DNA of 64,000 bases. It comes from Pseudomonadota bacterium. Lineage in GTDB: Bacteria > Pseudomonadota > Alphaproteobacteria > Rhizobiales > Rhizobiaceae. Below, in pieces: positions 1 through 9,700 of the stretch (position 1 is its first letter; the number at the start of each line of letters is the position of its first letter). Below the pieces are notes generated by a model. The model was given only the letters and a program-made list of their open reading frames with translations, was not told the origin of the DNA and searched no databases. A program made the translations under genes and the position numbers. Where the stretch lies: contig JAEWDP010000085.1 of the NCBI GenBank assembly GCA_023390055.1, positions 26,353 to 90,352 of the forward strand. Reading direction: 5' to 3'.

Positions 1-649
1 TAACCGGAGCAATCATTACTTCGACGCGCCGGTTCTGCGCCCGCCCTTCAGGCGTGGCATTCGACGCTATTGGCTGCGACGGTCCGAAACCAAGAGTTGA
101 CATTCGCCGCTGGTCAACTCCACGGCCTGCCAAATAATTGGCTACAGATGCAGCCCGACGCTCTGAAAGAGCCTGGTTGTGTGCCTGACTTCCCGTTGAA
201 TCAGTATGCCCATTAACATCAACCAATGTTTGATTGAATTTGTTAAGCACAATCGCAACCGAATCGAGGGTCGGATAGAACTGAGGAATCACTTGATCCT
301 GATCTGTTGCGAATGTGACGTTTGATGGCATATTCAGGACAATCTGGTCACCTACGCGGGTGATTGAGACGCCCGTTCCTTGCAACTGCGCACGCAGTTC
401 AGCTTCCTGCCGGTCCATATAATTGCCGATTGCACCACCAGCCAGTCCCCCGACGGCAGCACCAATAAGGGCATTCCGCCCCTTGTCTCCACCGCCAACT
501 GCTAGACCAGTTAGCGCACCAAGACCGGCTCCGATGGCTGCTCCGCCCGCGGTTTTGGACACTCTTTGCTGTCCGGTGTACGGATCAGCCGTCGTGCAGG
601 AAGAAAGATAGGTCGCGGCAAGTGCGACAACTACAAGCTTTTTTATCAT
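1..649 (-). CDS. OmpA-family outer-membrane lipoprotein (3' end outside window)
   Basis: Read on the minus strand from an ATG at 649; 216 codons are open to the window edge, so the last few residues and the stop are missing. The N-terminus is a lipoprotein signal (MIKKLVVVALAATYLSSC) with the lipobox cysteine at residue 18. A glycine-zipper segment follows (about residues 35-75, rich in GGxxxG/GAxxG), then an OmpA-like peptidoglycan-binding domain (about 100-215) with a typical NGHTDSTG motif and an NRRVEV ending. This is the YiaD-like arrangement: a lipid anchor plus a non-covalent peptidoglycan tether in the envelope. It lies 72 bp downstream of ispG on the same strand, but nothing shows co-transcription. 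Confidence 0.85.
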   Translation of the reverse strand, partial: MIKKLVVVALAATYLSSCTTADPYTGQQRVSKTAGGAAIGAGLGALTGLAVGGGDKGRNALIGAAVGGLAGGAIGNYMDRQEAELRAQLQGTGVSITRVGDQIVLNMPSNVTFATDQDQVIPQFYPTLDSVAIVLNKFNQTLVDVNGHTDSTGSQAHNQALSERRAASVANYLAGRGVDQRRMSTLGFGPSQPIASNATPEGRAQNRRVEVMIAPV

Positions 650-721
650 GCGAATCGAAGTCCCCGTGTTCGTATGTCGTGGTCCTTATCACAAATTACG
701 GCGATTAGAGGACAAGTATAG

Positions 722-1972
722 TCACTCAGCAGCTGTGCGATGACCAAAGCGTTGCTCAATATAGTCGATAACAAGTTTTTCGAATTCGGCAGCTATATCG
801 GGGCCGCGAAGAGTCATTGCTTTTTTTCCGTCTATAAACACGGGTGCTGCGGGCATTTCTCCCGTACCAGGAAGCGAGATGCCAATATCTGCATGCTTGC
901 TTTCTCCCGGCCCATTAACGATGCACCCCATCACCGCAATATTGAGGGCTTCGACCCCCGGAAACTTGTCACGCCAGATCGACATATTCTTGCGGATATC
1001 TTCCTGGATGCGTTGCGCCAATTCCTGAAACACGGTTGAGGTCGTCCGGCCGCAACCGGGACAAGCCGCAACGACAGGAATAAATTGTCTCAAACCCATA
1101 ACCTGTAGAAGTTCCTGGCCGACCTGCACCTCTCGGCAACGGTCTCCGTTCGGCTCGGGTGTCAGTGATACCCTGATCGTGTCACCGATACCCTGCTGCA
1201 GCACATAGCCCATGGCTGCCGACGATGCGACGATCCCTTTCGTACCCATTCCAGCCTCGGTAAGGCCGAGATGAAGCGCATGATTGGAGCGGTCTGCCAG
1301 CATTGAGTATACAGCTATCAGGTCCTGAACCTGGCTAACCTTGGCCGACAAGATGATGCGATTACGTGGCAAGCCGATGGTCTCAGCAAGTTCAGCCGAA
1401 ATAAGCGCAGACCGGACAATGGCCTCATGCATTACCTGACGGGCCGATAATGGAGAACCCGTGGCTTGATTGCGATCCATCAACGTCGTCAAAAGATCCT
1501 GATCGAGGGAGCCCCAGTTCACTCCGATGCGCACCGGCTTGTCGTACCGGATCGCCATTTCGACAATGTCACCAAACTGCTTGTCCTTCTTGTCCTTGAA
1601 ACCGACATTACCGGGGTTGATCCGGTACTTGGCAAGTGCTTCGGCGCAGCCCGGGTGATCGGCAAGCAGCTTGTGTCCGATATAGTGGAAGTCACCAACC
1701 AGAGGTACATCCAGTCCAAGCCGCAGTAGTCGTTCGCGAATCCTTGGTACTGCGGCAGCGCTTTCGTCCCGATCAACCGTAATGCGAACTATTTCGGAGC
1801 CTGCTGAATAAAGGGCCGCCACTTGAGCCACCGTTGCGTCTATGTCGGCAGTATCCGTATTCGTCATGGATTGCACGACAACCGGCGCTCCTCCACCAAC
1901 GATAACGCCGCCCACGTCGACGGCCACCGTGGCACGCCGCGGCTTCAGGTCATGGTCGAGAGATTCAGACAT
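722..1972 (-). CDS. ispG: 4-hydroxy-3-methylbut-2-enyl diphosphate synthase (IspG/GcpE)
   Basis: IspG converts MEcPP to HMBPP, the penultimate step of the MEP isoprenoid pathway, using a [4Fe-4S] cluster in the cytosol. The 416-residue length fits alphaproteobacterial forms. The N-terminal TIM-barrel half starts with the VVVQSMTNTDTADIDATV stretch (about 31-48). The C-terminal half carries the three cluster cysteines, C304 and C307 (CPGCGRT) and C350 (MGCIVNGPGE), with the neighbouring conserved E357. The start is ATG with only a weak ribosome site. Transcription runs left towards the OmpA-like gene. The upstream gap holds a 15-bp palindrome, listed separately. Confidence 0.96.
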   Translation of the reverse strand: MSESLDHDLKPRRATVAVDVGGVIVGGGAPVVVQSMTNTDTADIDATVAQVAALYSAGSEIVRITVDRDESAAAVPRIRERLLRLGLDVPLVGDFHYIGHKLLADHPGCAEALAKYRINPGNVGFKDKKDKQFGDIVEMAIRYDKPVRIGVNWGSLDQDLLTTLMDRNQATGSPLSARQVMHEAIVRSALISAELAETIGLPRNRIILSAKVSQVQDLIAVYSMLADRSNHALHLGLTEAGMGTKGIVASSAAMGYVLQQGIGDTIRVSLTPEPNGDRCREVQVGQELLQVMGLRQFIPVVAACPGCGRTTSTVFQELAQRIQEDIRKNMSIWRDKFPGVEALNIAVMGCIVNGPGESKHADIGISLPGTGEMPAAPVFIDGKKAMTLRGPDIAAEFEKLVIDYIEQRFGHRTAAE

Positions 1973-2021
1973 CAGGTTCTCACAGGCTGGAAAACTAGTC
2001 TTTCAGGTGGAGGATGCGACA

Positions 2022-2036
2022 ATGGTTGTCAACCAT
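2022..2036. promoter_or_regulatory. 15-bp palindrome upstream of ispG
   Basis: ATGGTTG-T-CAACCAT is a perfect inverted repeat (7-bp arms) about 50 bp upstream of the ispG start, in the 109-bp gap behind the MFS gene. Its form resembles operators of dimeric repressors such as the GntR family, but an arm of this length can arise by chance in a 64-kb window, so a regulatory role is only a possibility. Confidence 0.25.
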
Positions 2037-2081
2037 CATGCCCTTCACTTTCATGACGCGAAGGATAAACCTTACCCGTCG

Positions 2082-3263
2082 TCACCTCTGGCTTACACCA
2101 TCAGCATGCCGTGCCAAAGGCGACAAGAGAAGAACAATTACGTGCAGAATGGAAAGCCCCGCAAAGATAATCGCCAACCCGCTGTGCTCCGCGATAAATC
2201 CTATTGCCGATGGAGCCACGAGAATCCCCGAATATCCCATGGTCGTCACGACGGACAAACCGACACCGGGCCGCAGGCCTGGCAGATTTCCTGCAGCAGA
2301 GAACGCAATCGGAACGAGATTGGATATACCAATTCCGGCCAGGGCAAATCCCAAGATGGCGGCCATCTCGTTCGATGCAAGGCCGGCCATCAGCAGTCCC
2401 ACCACGGATACGATCGCACACATGCGAAATGTCTGAGCTGCCCCAACACGATCACGCACGATATCGCCAGCAAACCGCATCACCGCCATAGTGAATGAGA
2501 ATGCCGCAAAGGCGAGCCCGGACACTGCAACTGACGCACCGAGTTCCCGTCGCAAATAGAGTGCACTCCAATCTATGACAGCCCCTTCCGGGATCATGCA
2601 AAGGAGGGCCATGATCCCAAGCAACCATGGAAGTGGAGTCCGTGGCAGGCGAAGCTTCTCGCTCGCTTCTTCGGGATGGGGTACATCGTTGATCACGTTC
2701 GGCCATGCCGCAGCCACCATCAGCGCAGCAACAGCCGTAACAAAAACAGAATGGCCCAAGACACCCAGTTGTTCGATAAGATAGCCGCCACTTGCAGCAC
2801 CAAGAAGCCCACCAAGGCTCCAGAAAGCATGGCAAGACGACATGATGGCTCGGCGCATGTGCCTCTCTACTGCCACCGCATTGGCATTCATCGAGACATC
2901 CATAGCACCGATCAGACCACCAAACAGAAATATAGCGACAGCACCCACCCAGATATCCGTGACAGCCGTTAGCAAAAGAAGCGTCGGGGTCACAAGAATT
3001 GCAGTTGCTTTGGATACTTTGCTGGAGCCAAAACGGGCGATTTGGCTCCCAGCGACGGGCATCATTAGCAGAGAACCAAGTCCAAAAACCAGGATCATCA
3101 GGCCAAGGGCACTTTCAGACAAGTCCAAATGGTGCGCAAACTCCGGTATCTTCGGGGCCCACGCACCCATCAGAAAACCATTCATCAGGAAAAGAAGCGC
3201 GACACCTATTCGCTCGCGCGTCACGTACCCTTGTCGAACAAGGGGCGCGTTTTCACTAGACAT
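2082..3263 (-). CDS. MFS transporter (YbjJ-like)
   Basis: A 393-residue polytopic inner-membrane protein with about 12 hydrophobic segments in the two six-helix halves of the major facilitator superfamily. It opens with RIGVALLFLMNGFLMGAWAPKIP, where the GAWAP-P motif is typical of the FucP/YbjJ-type group. A charged loop at about residues 195-210 separates the halves. The start is ATG at 3263 behind an AAGG ribosome site. The gene follows pyc on the same strand with a 129-bp gap that holds a stem-loop. The substrate cannot be told from the sequence, and no neighbouring pathway points to one. Confidence 0.85.
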   Translation of the reverse strand: MSSENAPLVRQGYVTRERIGVALLFLMNGFLMGAWAPKIPEFAHHLDLSESALGLMILVFGLGSLLMMPVAGSQIARFGSSKVSKATAILVTPTLLLLTAVTDIWVGAVAIFLFGGLIGAMDVSMNANAVAVERHMRRAIMSSCHAFWSLGGLLGAASGGYLIEQLGVLGHSVFVTAVAALMVAAAWPNVINDVPHPEEASEKLRLPRTPLPWLLGIMALLCMIPEGAVIDWSALYLRRELGASVAVSGLAFAAFSFTMAVMRFAGDIVRDRVGAAQTFRMCAIVSVVGLLMAGLASNEMAAILGFALAGIGISNLVPIAFSAAGNLPGLRPGVGLSVVTTMGYSGILVAPSAIGFIAEHSGLAIIFAGLSILHVIVLLLSPLARHADGVSQR

Positions 3264-3365
3264 AACCTTATTTCCGCATCTGATACGCTGGTCGCGACCT
3301 TATTTAAATCGATTATAATGACAAGGTGCAAAAGTCACGATTCACGTCAAACTCGTTTAATCGGG

Positions 3366-3388
3366 GCGCTCCACGGTGTGTGGAACGC
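3366..3388 (-). terminator. Stem-loop just after pyc
   Basis: On the minus-strand transcript GCGTTCCAC and GTGGAGCGC pair with one G-U wobble around a 5-nt loop, beginning 5 bp after the pyc stop. No U-tract follows, so it may be a weak or factor-dependent terminator or a 3'-end stabiliser. Confidence 0.4.
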
Positions 3389-3392
3389 AGCC

Positions 3393-6300
3393 CTAGCTGC
3401 CGTAAATCAGGAGAAGATCCTTTGCATCGATCTGATCGCCAACCTTTACAAGTACATCCGCTAGAACGCCATCACGCTCCGCGTGAAGTGCTGTTTCCAT
3501 CTTCATGGCTTCGATCGACAACAGAACGTCACCGGCTTTAACGGATTGACCAGAGGCAACAGCTACGGTCGAGATAACCCCTGGCATCGGAGCCCCAAGA
3601 TGGTCCGGATTGCTGCCATCGACTTTGGCCCGGGCGGCATGACCGGAAGCTCCATGAGCACGATCCGCAACCTTGATGCGTCGTGGCTGACCGTTCAACT
3701 CGAAGAACACAGTCACCATGCCTTTGGCATCGGTGCCGCTAACCGCCTGGTTGACGACGACGAGCGTTTTGCCCTGCTCGATATCTGCTAGAAGTTCCTC
3801 ACCCTCTGCCATTCCATAAAAGTAAGCAGGTGTCGGCAGTACCGATACCGGACCATAGGTTTCGACAGCTTTGGCAAAATCAGTGTAGACTTTCGGGTAC
3901 ATGAGATAAGAAGCAAACTCGAAATCGCGGACGGAGCGATCAAGTTTCGTCTCAATCTCCTTGCGTTCGGTGTCCAGATCCGCATCCGCAAGTCTTGAAC
4001 CGGGTCGCACTGTGTAGGGCTTGTCACCCTTCAAGGCTTTCAACTGCAATGCTTCAGGCCAGCCGCCGGGAGGTTGGCCAAGATCACCCTTCAGCATCGA
4101 TACTACTGAATCAGGAAAGGCAATGTCCTTGTTGGGGTCCTCGACATCCGCAACCGTTAGCTCCTGGCTTACCATCATCAATGCCATATCGCCCACAACT
4201 TTTGACGAGGGCGTTACTTTCACGATATCACCAAACATCCGGTTCACATCGGCATAGGTCTGGGCAACTTTGTGCCAACGCGACTCCAGGCCGAGCGAGC
4301 GCGCCTGCTCCTTGAGATTTGTGAACTGCCCACCAGGCATCTCGTGCAGATAGACCTCCGAAGCTGGCGCCTTGAGATCACTTTCAAAGGCCGCGTACTG
4401 GCCGCGTACCGCTTCCCAGTAGAACGAAATCCGCCTGATCCATTCTGGATCAAGGCCTGCGTCAAAGGCAGAGCCAGACAGCGCCTCAACGATGGAACCA
4501 AGGCATGGCTGAGAGGTTGTTCCAGAGAAAACATCCATTGCCGCATCAACTACATCCGCTCCGGACTCGACAGCCGCAAGCACAGTTGCAGCGGCAATCC
4601 CTGAGGTATCATGGGTGTGGAAGTGAATTGGTAGATCTGTTGCCTCACGCAGTGCCTTGAACAAGACGCGGGCCGCTGATGGTTTCAGGAGACCAGCCAT
4701 GTCCTTGACAGCGATTATATGGGCCCCCGCCCTTTCCAGTTCCCTGGCCAGTGCAACATAATACTGGAGGTCGTACTTCGGGCGGGCGGCGTTGAGCAGG
4801 TCTCCCGTGTAGCAGATTGCCGCCTCGCAAAGCCGGTTCTCTTCCTGGACAGCATCCATTGCGACACGCATGTTCTCCACCCAATTAAGGCAGTCGAAGA
4901 CGCGGAAGACATCGATCCCACCTTTGGCGGCCTGCCGAACAAAAAACTTCACGACATTGTCCGGATAATTCTTGTAGCCGACGCCATTTGCGCCGCGCAG
5001 CAACATCTGCAAGAGCAGATTAGGCGCACCTTCGCGCACCAGCGCCAGACGCTCCCAGGGATCCTCGGTCAGGAAGCGCATGGAGACATCGAAAGTTGCC
5101 CCACCCCAGCATTCCAGCGAAAACAGATTCGGCAATGCACGTGCATAGACACCCGCAATACGCGCGATGTCATAGGTGCGCATGCGGGTGGCGAGCAGTG
5201 ATTGATGCCCATCACGCATTGTGGTGTCGGTGATCAGGGCGCGCTTCTCGTTGCGCATCCATTCAGCAAACTTTCGCGGCCCAAGTTCGTCGAGAAGTTG
5301 CTTGGTTCCGTTCGGCACATCTCCATTGATATACGGCACAACAGGTTTCGCGGCCTGCGCCGACGGACGCGGCCGCCCCTTTGTCTCCGGATGACCGTTG
5401 ACACTGACATCCGCAAGGTAGGTCAGAAGCTTCGTTGCGCGATCCTGACGTTTCACCTGCATGAAGAGTTCAGGCGTCGTATCGATGAACTTCGTCGTAT
5501 ATGAATTATCCCGGAATCTGGGGTGGCCGATAATGGCTTCGAGGAACGTCAGATTGGTTGCCACACCGCGAATACGGAACTCGCGAAGGGCACGATCCAT
5601 GCGGCTGATTGCCTCTTCGGGCGTGCCACCCGATGCCGTGACCTTGACCAGCAGTGGATCATAAAAACGGGTAATAATCGCACCGGTATAGGCAGTCCCT
5701 CCGTCGAGTCTAACGCCAAAACCTGCAGCTGACCGATAGGCAGTGATCCGGCCGTAGTCTGGAATGAAGTTCTGTTCCGGGTCCTCCGTTGTGATCCTGC
5801 ATTGCAGTGCATGGCCGTTAAGATGAATATCTTCCTGGTGAGGGACACCAGACTGGTCACTTCCAATTTCGGCACCTTCGAGAATATGAATCTGCGCCTT
5901 AACAATATCGACACCAGTTACGACTTCGGTAACCGTATGTTCCACCTGGATGCGTGGATTGACTTCGATAAAATAGAATTTTCCGGTATCGACATCCATC
6001 AGATACTCGACGGTTCCGGCACCGATATAGTTTGTTGCCTTTGCAATCTCCACGGAATAACCGGCTAATTCATGCCTTTGTGCCTCTGTCAGGTATGGCG
6101 CTGGCGCACGCTCCACCACCTTCTGATTACGCCGCTGGATTGAACAGTCACGTTCGTAGAGATGCACAACATTGCCATGAGTATCGCCGAGAATCTGGCT
6201 CTCCACGTGGCGAGCACGTTCTACGAGCTTTTCTAGGTAGACCTCGTCCTTGCCGAACGCTGCCATTGCCTCGCGCTTGGCCTCAGTAACCTCACGTCCG

Positions 6301-6854
6301 AGTTCAGCCTCGGAGTAAATTGCGCGCATGCCGCGTCCCCCACCGCCCCAGGAGGCTTTGAGCATGACCGGATAACCGATCTCCAGTGCCATGCTAGCGA
6401 CTTGTGACATATCATCCGGGAGCGGCTCCGTCGCCGGCACGACCGGCACACCGATGGAGATTGCAAGGTTCCGTGCTGCGACCTTATTCCCAAGCTGCCG
6501 CATTGTATCCGCCGTCGGACCTATGAAAATGAGGCCTGCGTCGTTACATGCATCCACGAATTCGGGGCTTTCCGACAAAAGCCCATAGCCCGGATGAACC
6601 GCATCTGCGCCAGAAAGCTTTGCGACCCGGATAATCTCCGGTACCGAAAGATAACTCTCGATCGGGCCAAGATCGCGCTCAAGATGCGGGCCACGCCCGA
6701 TCTGGTAGCTTTCATCTGCTTTGAAACGATGAAGCGAGAGCTTATCTTCTTCCGCCCATACCGCAACCGTTCTGATACCAAGCTCGTTAGCCGCGCGAAA
6801 AACGCGGATTGCAATCTCGGAACGATTGGCAACAAGTATTTTCGATATTGGCAA
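3393..6854 (-). CDS. pyc: Pyruvate carboxylase
   Basis: This biotin enzyme carboxylates pyruvate to oxaloacetate, an anaplerotic cytosolic reaction. The 1153-residue chain has the full single-chain layout: biotin carboxylase with ATP-grasp fold (about 1-450), carboxyltransferase domain opening with TTMRDGHQSLLATRMRT (about 540-815), the PYC/OADA domain, and the biotinyl domain at the end with EAMKM, so the biotin acceptor is K1118. The start is TTG at 6854, chosen because GGAGGAGAC lies about 6-12 bases upstream and the family start M-x-I-x-K-I-L-V-A-N-R begins there. It is divergent from ndvA across a 557-bp gap. Confidence 0.97.
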   Translation of the reverse strand: MPISKILVANRSEIAIRVFRAANELGIRTVAVWAEEDKLSLHRFKADESYQIGRGPHLERDLGPIESYLSVPEIIRVAKLSGADAVHPGYGLLSESPEFVDACNDAGLIFIGPTADTMRQLGNKVAARNLAISIGVPVVPATEPLPDDMSQVASMALEIGYPVMLKASWGGGGRGMRAIYSEAELGREVTEAKREAMAAFGKDEVYLEKLVERARHVESQILGDTHGNVVHLYERDCSIQRRNQKVVERAPAPYLTEAQRHELAGYSVEIAKATNYIGAGTVEYLMDVDTGKFYFIEVNPRIQVEHTVTEVVTGVDIVKAQIHILEGAEIGSDQSGVPHQEDIHLNGHALQCRITTEDPEQNFIPDYGRITAYRSAAGFGVRLDGGTAYTGAIITRFYDPLLVKVTASGGTPEEAISRMDRALREFRIRGVATNLTFLEAIIGHPRFRDNSYTTKFIDTTPELFMQVKRQDRATKLLTYLADVSVNGHPETKGRPRPSAQAAKPVVPYINGDVPNGTKQLLDELGPRKFAEWMRNEKRALITDTTMRDGHQSLLATRMRTYDIARIAGVYARALPNLFSLECWGGATFDVSMRFLTEDPWERLALVREGAPNLLLQMLLRGANGVGYKNYPDNVVKFFVRQAAKGGIDVFRVFDCLNWVENMRVAMDAVQEENRLCEAAICYTGDLLNAARPKYDLQYYVALARELERAGAHIIAVKDMAGLLKPSAARVLFKALREATDLPIHFHTHDTSGIAAATVLAAVESGADVVDAAMDVFSGTTSQPCLGSIVEALSGSAFDAGLDPEWIRRISFYWEAVRGQYAAFESDLKAPASEVYLHEMPGGQFTNLKEQARSLGLESRWHKVAQTYADVNRMFGDIVKVTPSSKVVGDMALMMVSQELTVADVEDPNKDIAFPDSVVSMLKGDLGQPPGGWPEALQLKALKGDKPYTVRPGSRLADADLDTERKEIETKLDRSVRDFEFASYLMYPKVYTDFAKAVETYGPVSVLPTPAYFYGMAEGEELLADIEQGKTLVVVNQAVSGTDAKGMVTVFFELNGQPRRIKVADRAHGASGHAARAKVDGSNPDHLGAPMPGVISTVAVASGQSVKAGDVLLSIEAMKMETALHAERDGVLADVLVKVGDQIDAKDLLLIYGS

Positions 6855-7411
6855 GGTATGTCTCCTCCATCAACCGCGGCAAAATGCTGCACTGCGAAGG
6901 GGTAATTACTCTCTTCGTGAAGGAAGTTCAATTTCTTGCTTTCCAAAGTTTCGGCCAATGACCGGTCACTTCCAGGGCGCACCCACCGAACCGGACACCG
7001 ATCTCGTGACCTTTATTTTTCTGGACAGGCCCTAGATATGTCAGCTCGTGCCCTGCGGCGATCCTACGTCCCAGTCGGCAGGATCAGGTCATGCAGATTC
7101 CAGGATTACAGGTGCCACGGCAGATTTCTAAGATTGAAGACCAGTTTTCCTATAGGGGTGGCGAACCGCTCTGCCTCCCAACATGATGATTGCGCTGGCC
7201 ACGAAAGACGGAAATCGCATGACAAGCATGCCATCACTGTGGTCCCGGGTCGGCGTTTTAGTCGTGGCGCTTTCGCCTACGGATCGTCAAAAACCCTTTC
7301 GGGACCCAATATTCGTTCAGGCGAGCTTCAGGCTGATAGTGGCATCAATAGTGAAAATTCGCTGCCCGTTGGACGGCAATTCATATTAACGACAAGAAAA
7401 GGCGACGACAG
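6855..7411. other. Divergent intergenic region pyc/ndvA
   Basis: This 557-bp gap must carry the promoters of pyc (leftward) and ndvA (rightward). The open frames crossing it have no recognisable protein character. I see no convincing repeat, palindrome or RNA element. Confidence 0.5.
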
Positions 7412-9181
7412 GTGACCCTGTTTCAGGTCTATACGAGAGCCCTCAGATATCTCGCAGCATATCGCTTCCGTGTTGCGGTTGTCGTGCTGGCAAATATTGT
7501 TCTGGCCATTATTACGATTGCGGAGCCCATCCTCTTTGGACGCATCATCGATGCGATCGCATCGGGCAGCGGCGTCACTTCAATCCTGATATTGTGGGCT
7601 GGATTTGGCGTATTCAACACGATCGCCTATGTGTTGGTCGCGCGAGAAGCGGATCGGCTGTCTCACGGGCGGCGCGCATCGCTTCTGACGGAAGCATTCG
7701 GACGTATCATCTCGATGCCGCTTGCATGGCATCATCAACGAGGTACTTCGAATGCATTGCACACATTGCTCAGGGCAAGTGAGACTCTCTTCGGGCTTTG
7801 GCTGGAGTTCATGCGGACTCACCTCGCAACCGCTGTGGCACTCGTGCTTTTGATCCCTACCGCAATCTCGATGGATATCAGATTGAGTGCCGTGCTTTTC
7901 ATTTTAAGCGTGATCTACTGGGTCATTGGCAAGCTGGTCATGAACCGAACGAAGGAAGGCCAAGCATCTGTCGAGGGGCACTATCACAACGTTTTCTCCC
8001 ACGTTAGCGACTCCATCAGCAACGTTTCGGTTCTGCACAGTTACAATCGCATCGAAGCCGAAACCCGCGCGCTGCAGGGTTACACCAAGAATCTCCTCGC
8101 CGCTCAGTATCCTGTCCTCGACTGGTGGGCGCTCGCCAGCGCCTTGAATCGGACAGCATCTACCGTGTCGATGATGGTTATCCTGATCATTGGTACACTC
8201 CTTGTGCAAAGAGGTGAATTGCGTGTGGGTGACATCATCGCATTTATCGGTTTTGCAAACTTGCTGATCGGGCGACTTGACCAGATGCGACAATTCGCAA
8301 CCCAGATCTTCGAAGCAAGATCAAAACTCGAAGAATTCTTCATTCTCGAAGATTCCGTGCAGGAACGGGAGGAACCTACAGATGCTGCCGACTTGGAAAA
8401 CGTTCGTGGCGGGGTTGAATTCAGAAACGTCTCGTTCGATTTCAGCAACACCACTCAAGGAGTACATGACATATCCTTTCGTGCCAGCGCTGGCGAAACG
8501 ATTGCGATTGTGGGGCCCACTGGCGCGGGCAAGACGACACTGGTCAACCTCCTACAGCGCGTTTACAATCCAAAGCAGGGACAGATTCTAATCGATGGAA
8601 CAGATATCGCGAAGGTTACGCGCCGTTCGCTCCGTCATTCAATCGCAACTGTCTTTCAAGATGCTGGCCTCCTCAACCGCTCAATCAGCGAAAACATTAG
8701 GCTTGGTCGGGAAGGCGCGTCTGAAGCAGAGATTGAAAAGGCCGCCGAGGCTGCAGCCGCAACCGACTTCATCGAAAGCCGGCTGACCGGCTATGATACC
8801 TCTGTGGGTGAACGTGGAAACCAACTTTCCGGGGGCGAGCGCCAGCGCGTCGCCATTGCACGGGCAATCCTCAAGAATGCTCCCATCCTAGTGCTGGACG
8901 AAGCCACAAGTGCGCTGGATGTGGAAACTGAAGCGCGAGTAAAGGCTGCGATCGACCGCCTGCGGGAAAACCGCACCACCTTCATCATCGCGCACCGCCT
9001 TTCAACCGTACGCGATGCGGACAAGGTTATCTTCCTGGATAACGGTCGCATCCTCGAAATCGGAACGTATGATGAGTTGAGCAGAAGTGGGGGACGCTTC
9101 ACGTCGCTCCTCAAGACCAGCGGCATCCAGACCGACGAACAGACACCTGTTGGCGCTGATGCCACGACAGATGCCTTTTGA
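7412..9181 (+). CDS. ndvA: Cyclic beta-1,2-glucan exporter ABC transporter (NdvA/ChvA)
   Basis: A 589-residue half-transporter that exports cyclic beta-1,2-glucan across the inner membrane. The membrane domain (about 1-300, six helices) begins LFQVYTRALRYLAAYRFR, closely resembling rhizobial NdvA. The ATPase domain has Walker A GPTGAGKTT (368-376), signature LSGGE (472-476), Walker B ILVLDEATS (492-500) and H-loop H528. The start is GTG at 7412 behind GAAAAGG; a longer start has no support. The glucan synthase gene lies downstream on the opposite strand, which strengthens the assignment, since synthase and exporter work as a pair in periplasmic glucan production. Confidence 0.95.
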   Translation: MTLFQVYTRALRYLAAYRFRVAVVVLANIVLAIITIAEPILFGRIIDAIASGSGVTSILILWAGFGVFNTIAYVLVAREADRLSHGRRASLLTEAFGRIISMPLAWHHQRGTSNALHTLLRASETLFGLWLEFMRTHLATAVALVLLIPTAISMDIRLSAVLFILSVIYWVIGKLVMNRTKEGQASVEGHYHNVFSHVSDSISNVSVLHSYNRIEAETRALQGYTKNLLAAQYPVLDWWALASALNRTASTVSMMVILIIGTLLVQRGELRVGDIIAFIGFANLLIGRLDQMRQFATQIFEARSKLEEFFILEDSVQEREEPTDAADLENVRGGVEFRNVSFDFSNTTQGVHDISFRASAGETIAIVGPTGAGKTTLVNLLQRVYNPKQGQILIDGTDIAKVTRRSLRHSIATVFQDAGLLNRSISENIRLGREGASEAEIEKAAEAAAATDFIESRLTGYDTSVGERGNQLSGGERQRVAIARAILKNAPILVLDEATSALDVETEARVKAAIDRLRENRTTFIIAHRLSTVRDADKVIFLDNGRILEIGTYDELSRSGGRFTSLLKTSGIQTDEQTPVGADATTDAF

Positions 9182-9700
9182 GAACGTGTAATGAAGTGGG
9201 CGTACGTCTGCTTCCACAAAAGGTGCGTTCCAGAAGGGCCTTTCAGTTTGAAGATCAGCCGATCCTGATCCATTGCGACACTTGAAGAAACGAAATGCAG
9301 AAGATCGCGGCATTTTGGGACACGTACGACAATGGTTGTCGTTGCGGTTATGGCTGAGGACGCCGGGCGAACGAGGCGTAGCCGCCCGTCATCGGGCGGC
9401 GTTACAAATCAGTACAAGACTCTTCAACGGACTTCATGCCTGGTTTCACGTGGCACGTCAGAAAAGTGGCTTTTCCCGACCGTAAACGATCGGACTTCAG
9501 GCGAATTCACGAGATTCCCCTCCTTCAGATATGGCGAGGGACCAGCAGCAAGTCTATTCCTGGTTCGTACTTGAAACATAGTTCGTTCAAAACTGCGCTC
9601 CGTGCATGAAGAGCTCTCGGAGGATCACTTGCCATTGTGCCGATCAGGCCGCGATGAAAAGTCGCTGCCTGATTGCTGTCCGTCATTATGCCATGTTTGA
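9182..9700. other. Convergent gap between ndvA and cgs
   Basis: A 519-bp gap between two converging genes. It contains the 8-bp-arm hairpin listed next and a 15-bp palindrome CGACAA-TGG-TTGTCG at 9326-9340. The open frames here show no protein features I recognise. Confidence 0.45.
9381..9400. repeat. GC-rich hairpin downstream of ndvA
   Basis: GCCGCCCG-TCAT-CGGGCGGC is a perfect 8-bp stem with a 4-nt loop, about 200 bp past the ndvA stop and 300 bp past the cgs stop. No T-run follows on either strand, so it is not a canonical rho-independent terminator. It may still stabilise or end converging transcripts. Confidence 0.6.

Noticed and set aside
6936..7415. 159-codon plus-strand frame upstream of ndvA
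   Set aside because: It covers only the promoter gap, has no features and overlaps the well-supported GTG start of ndvA.
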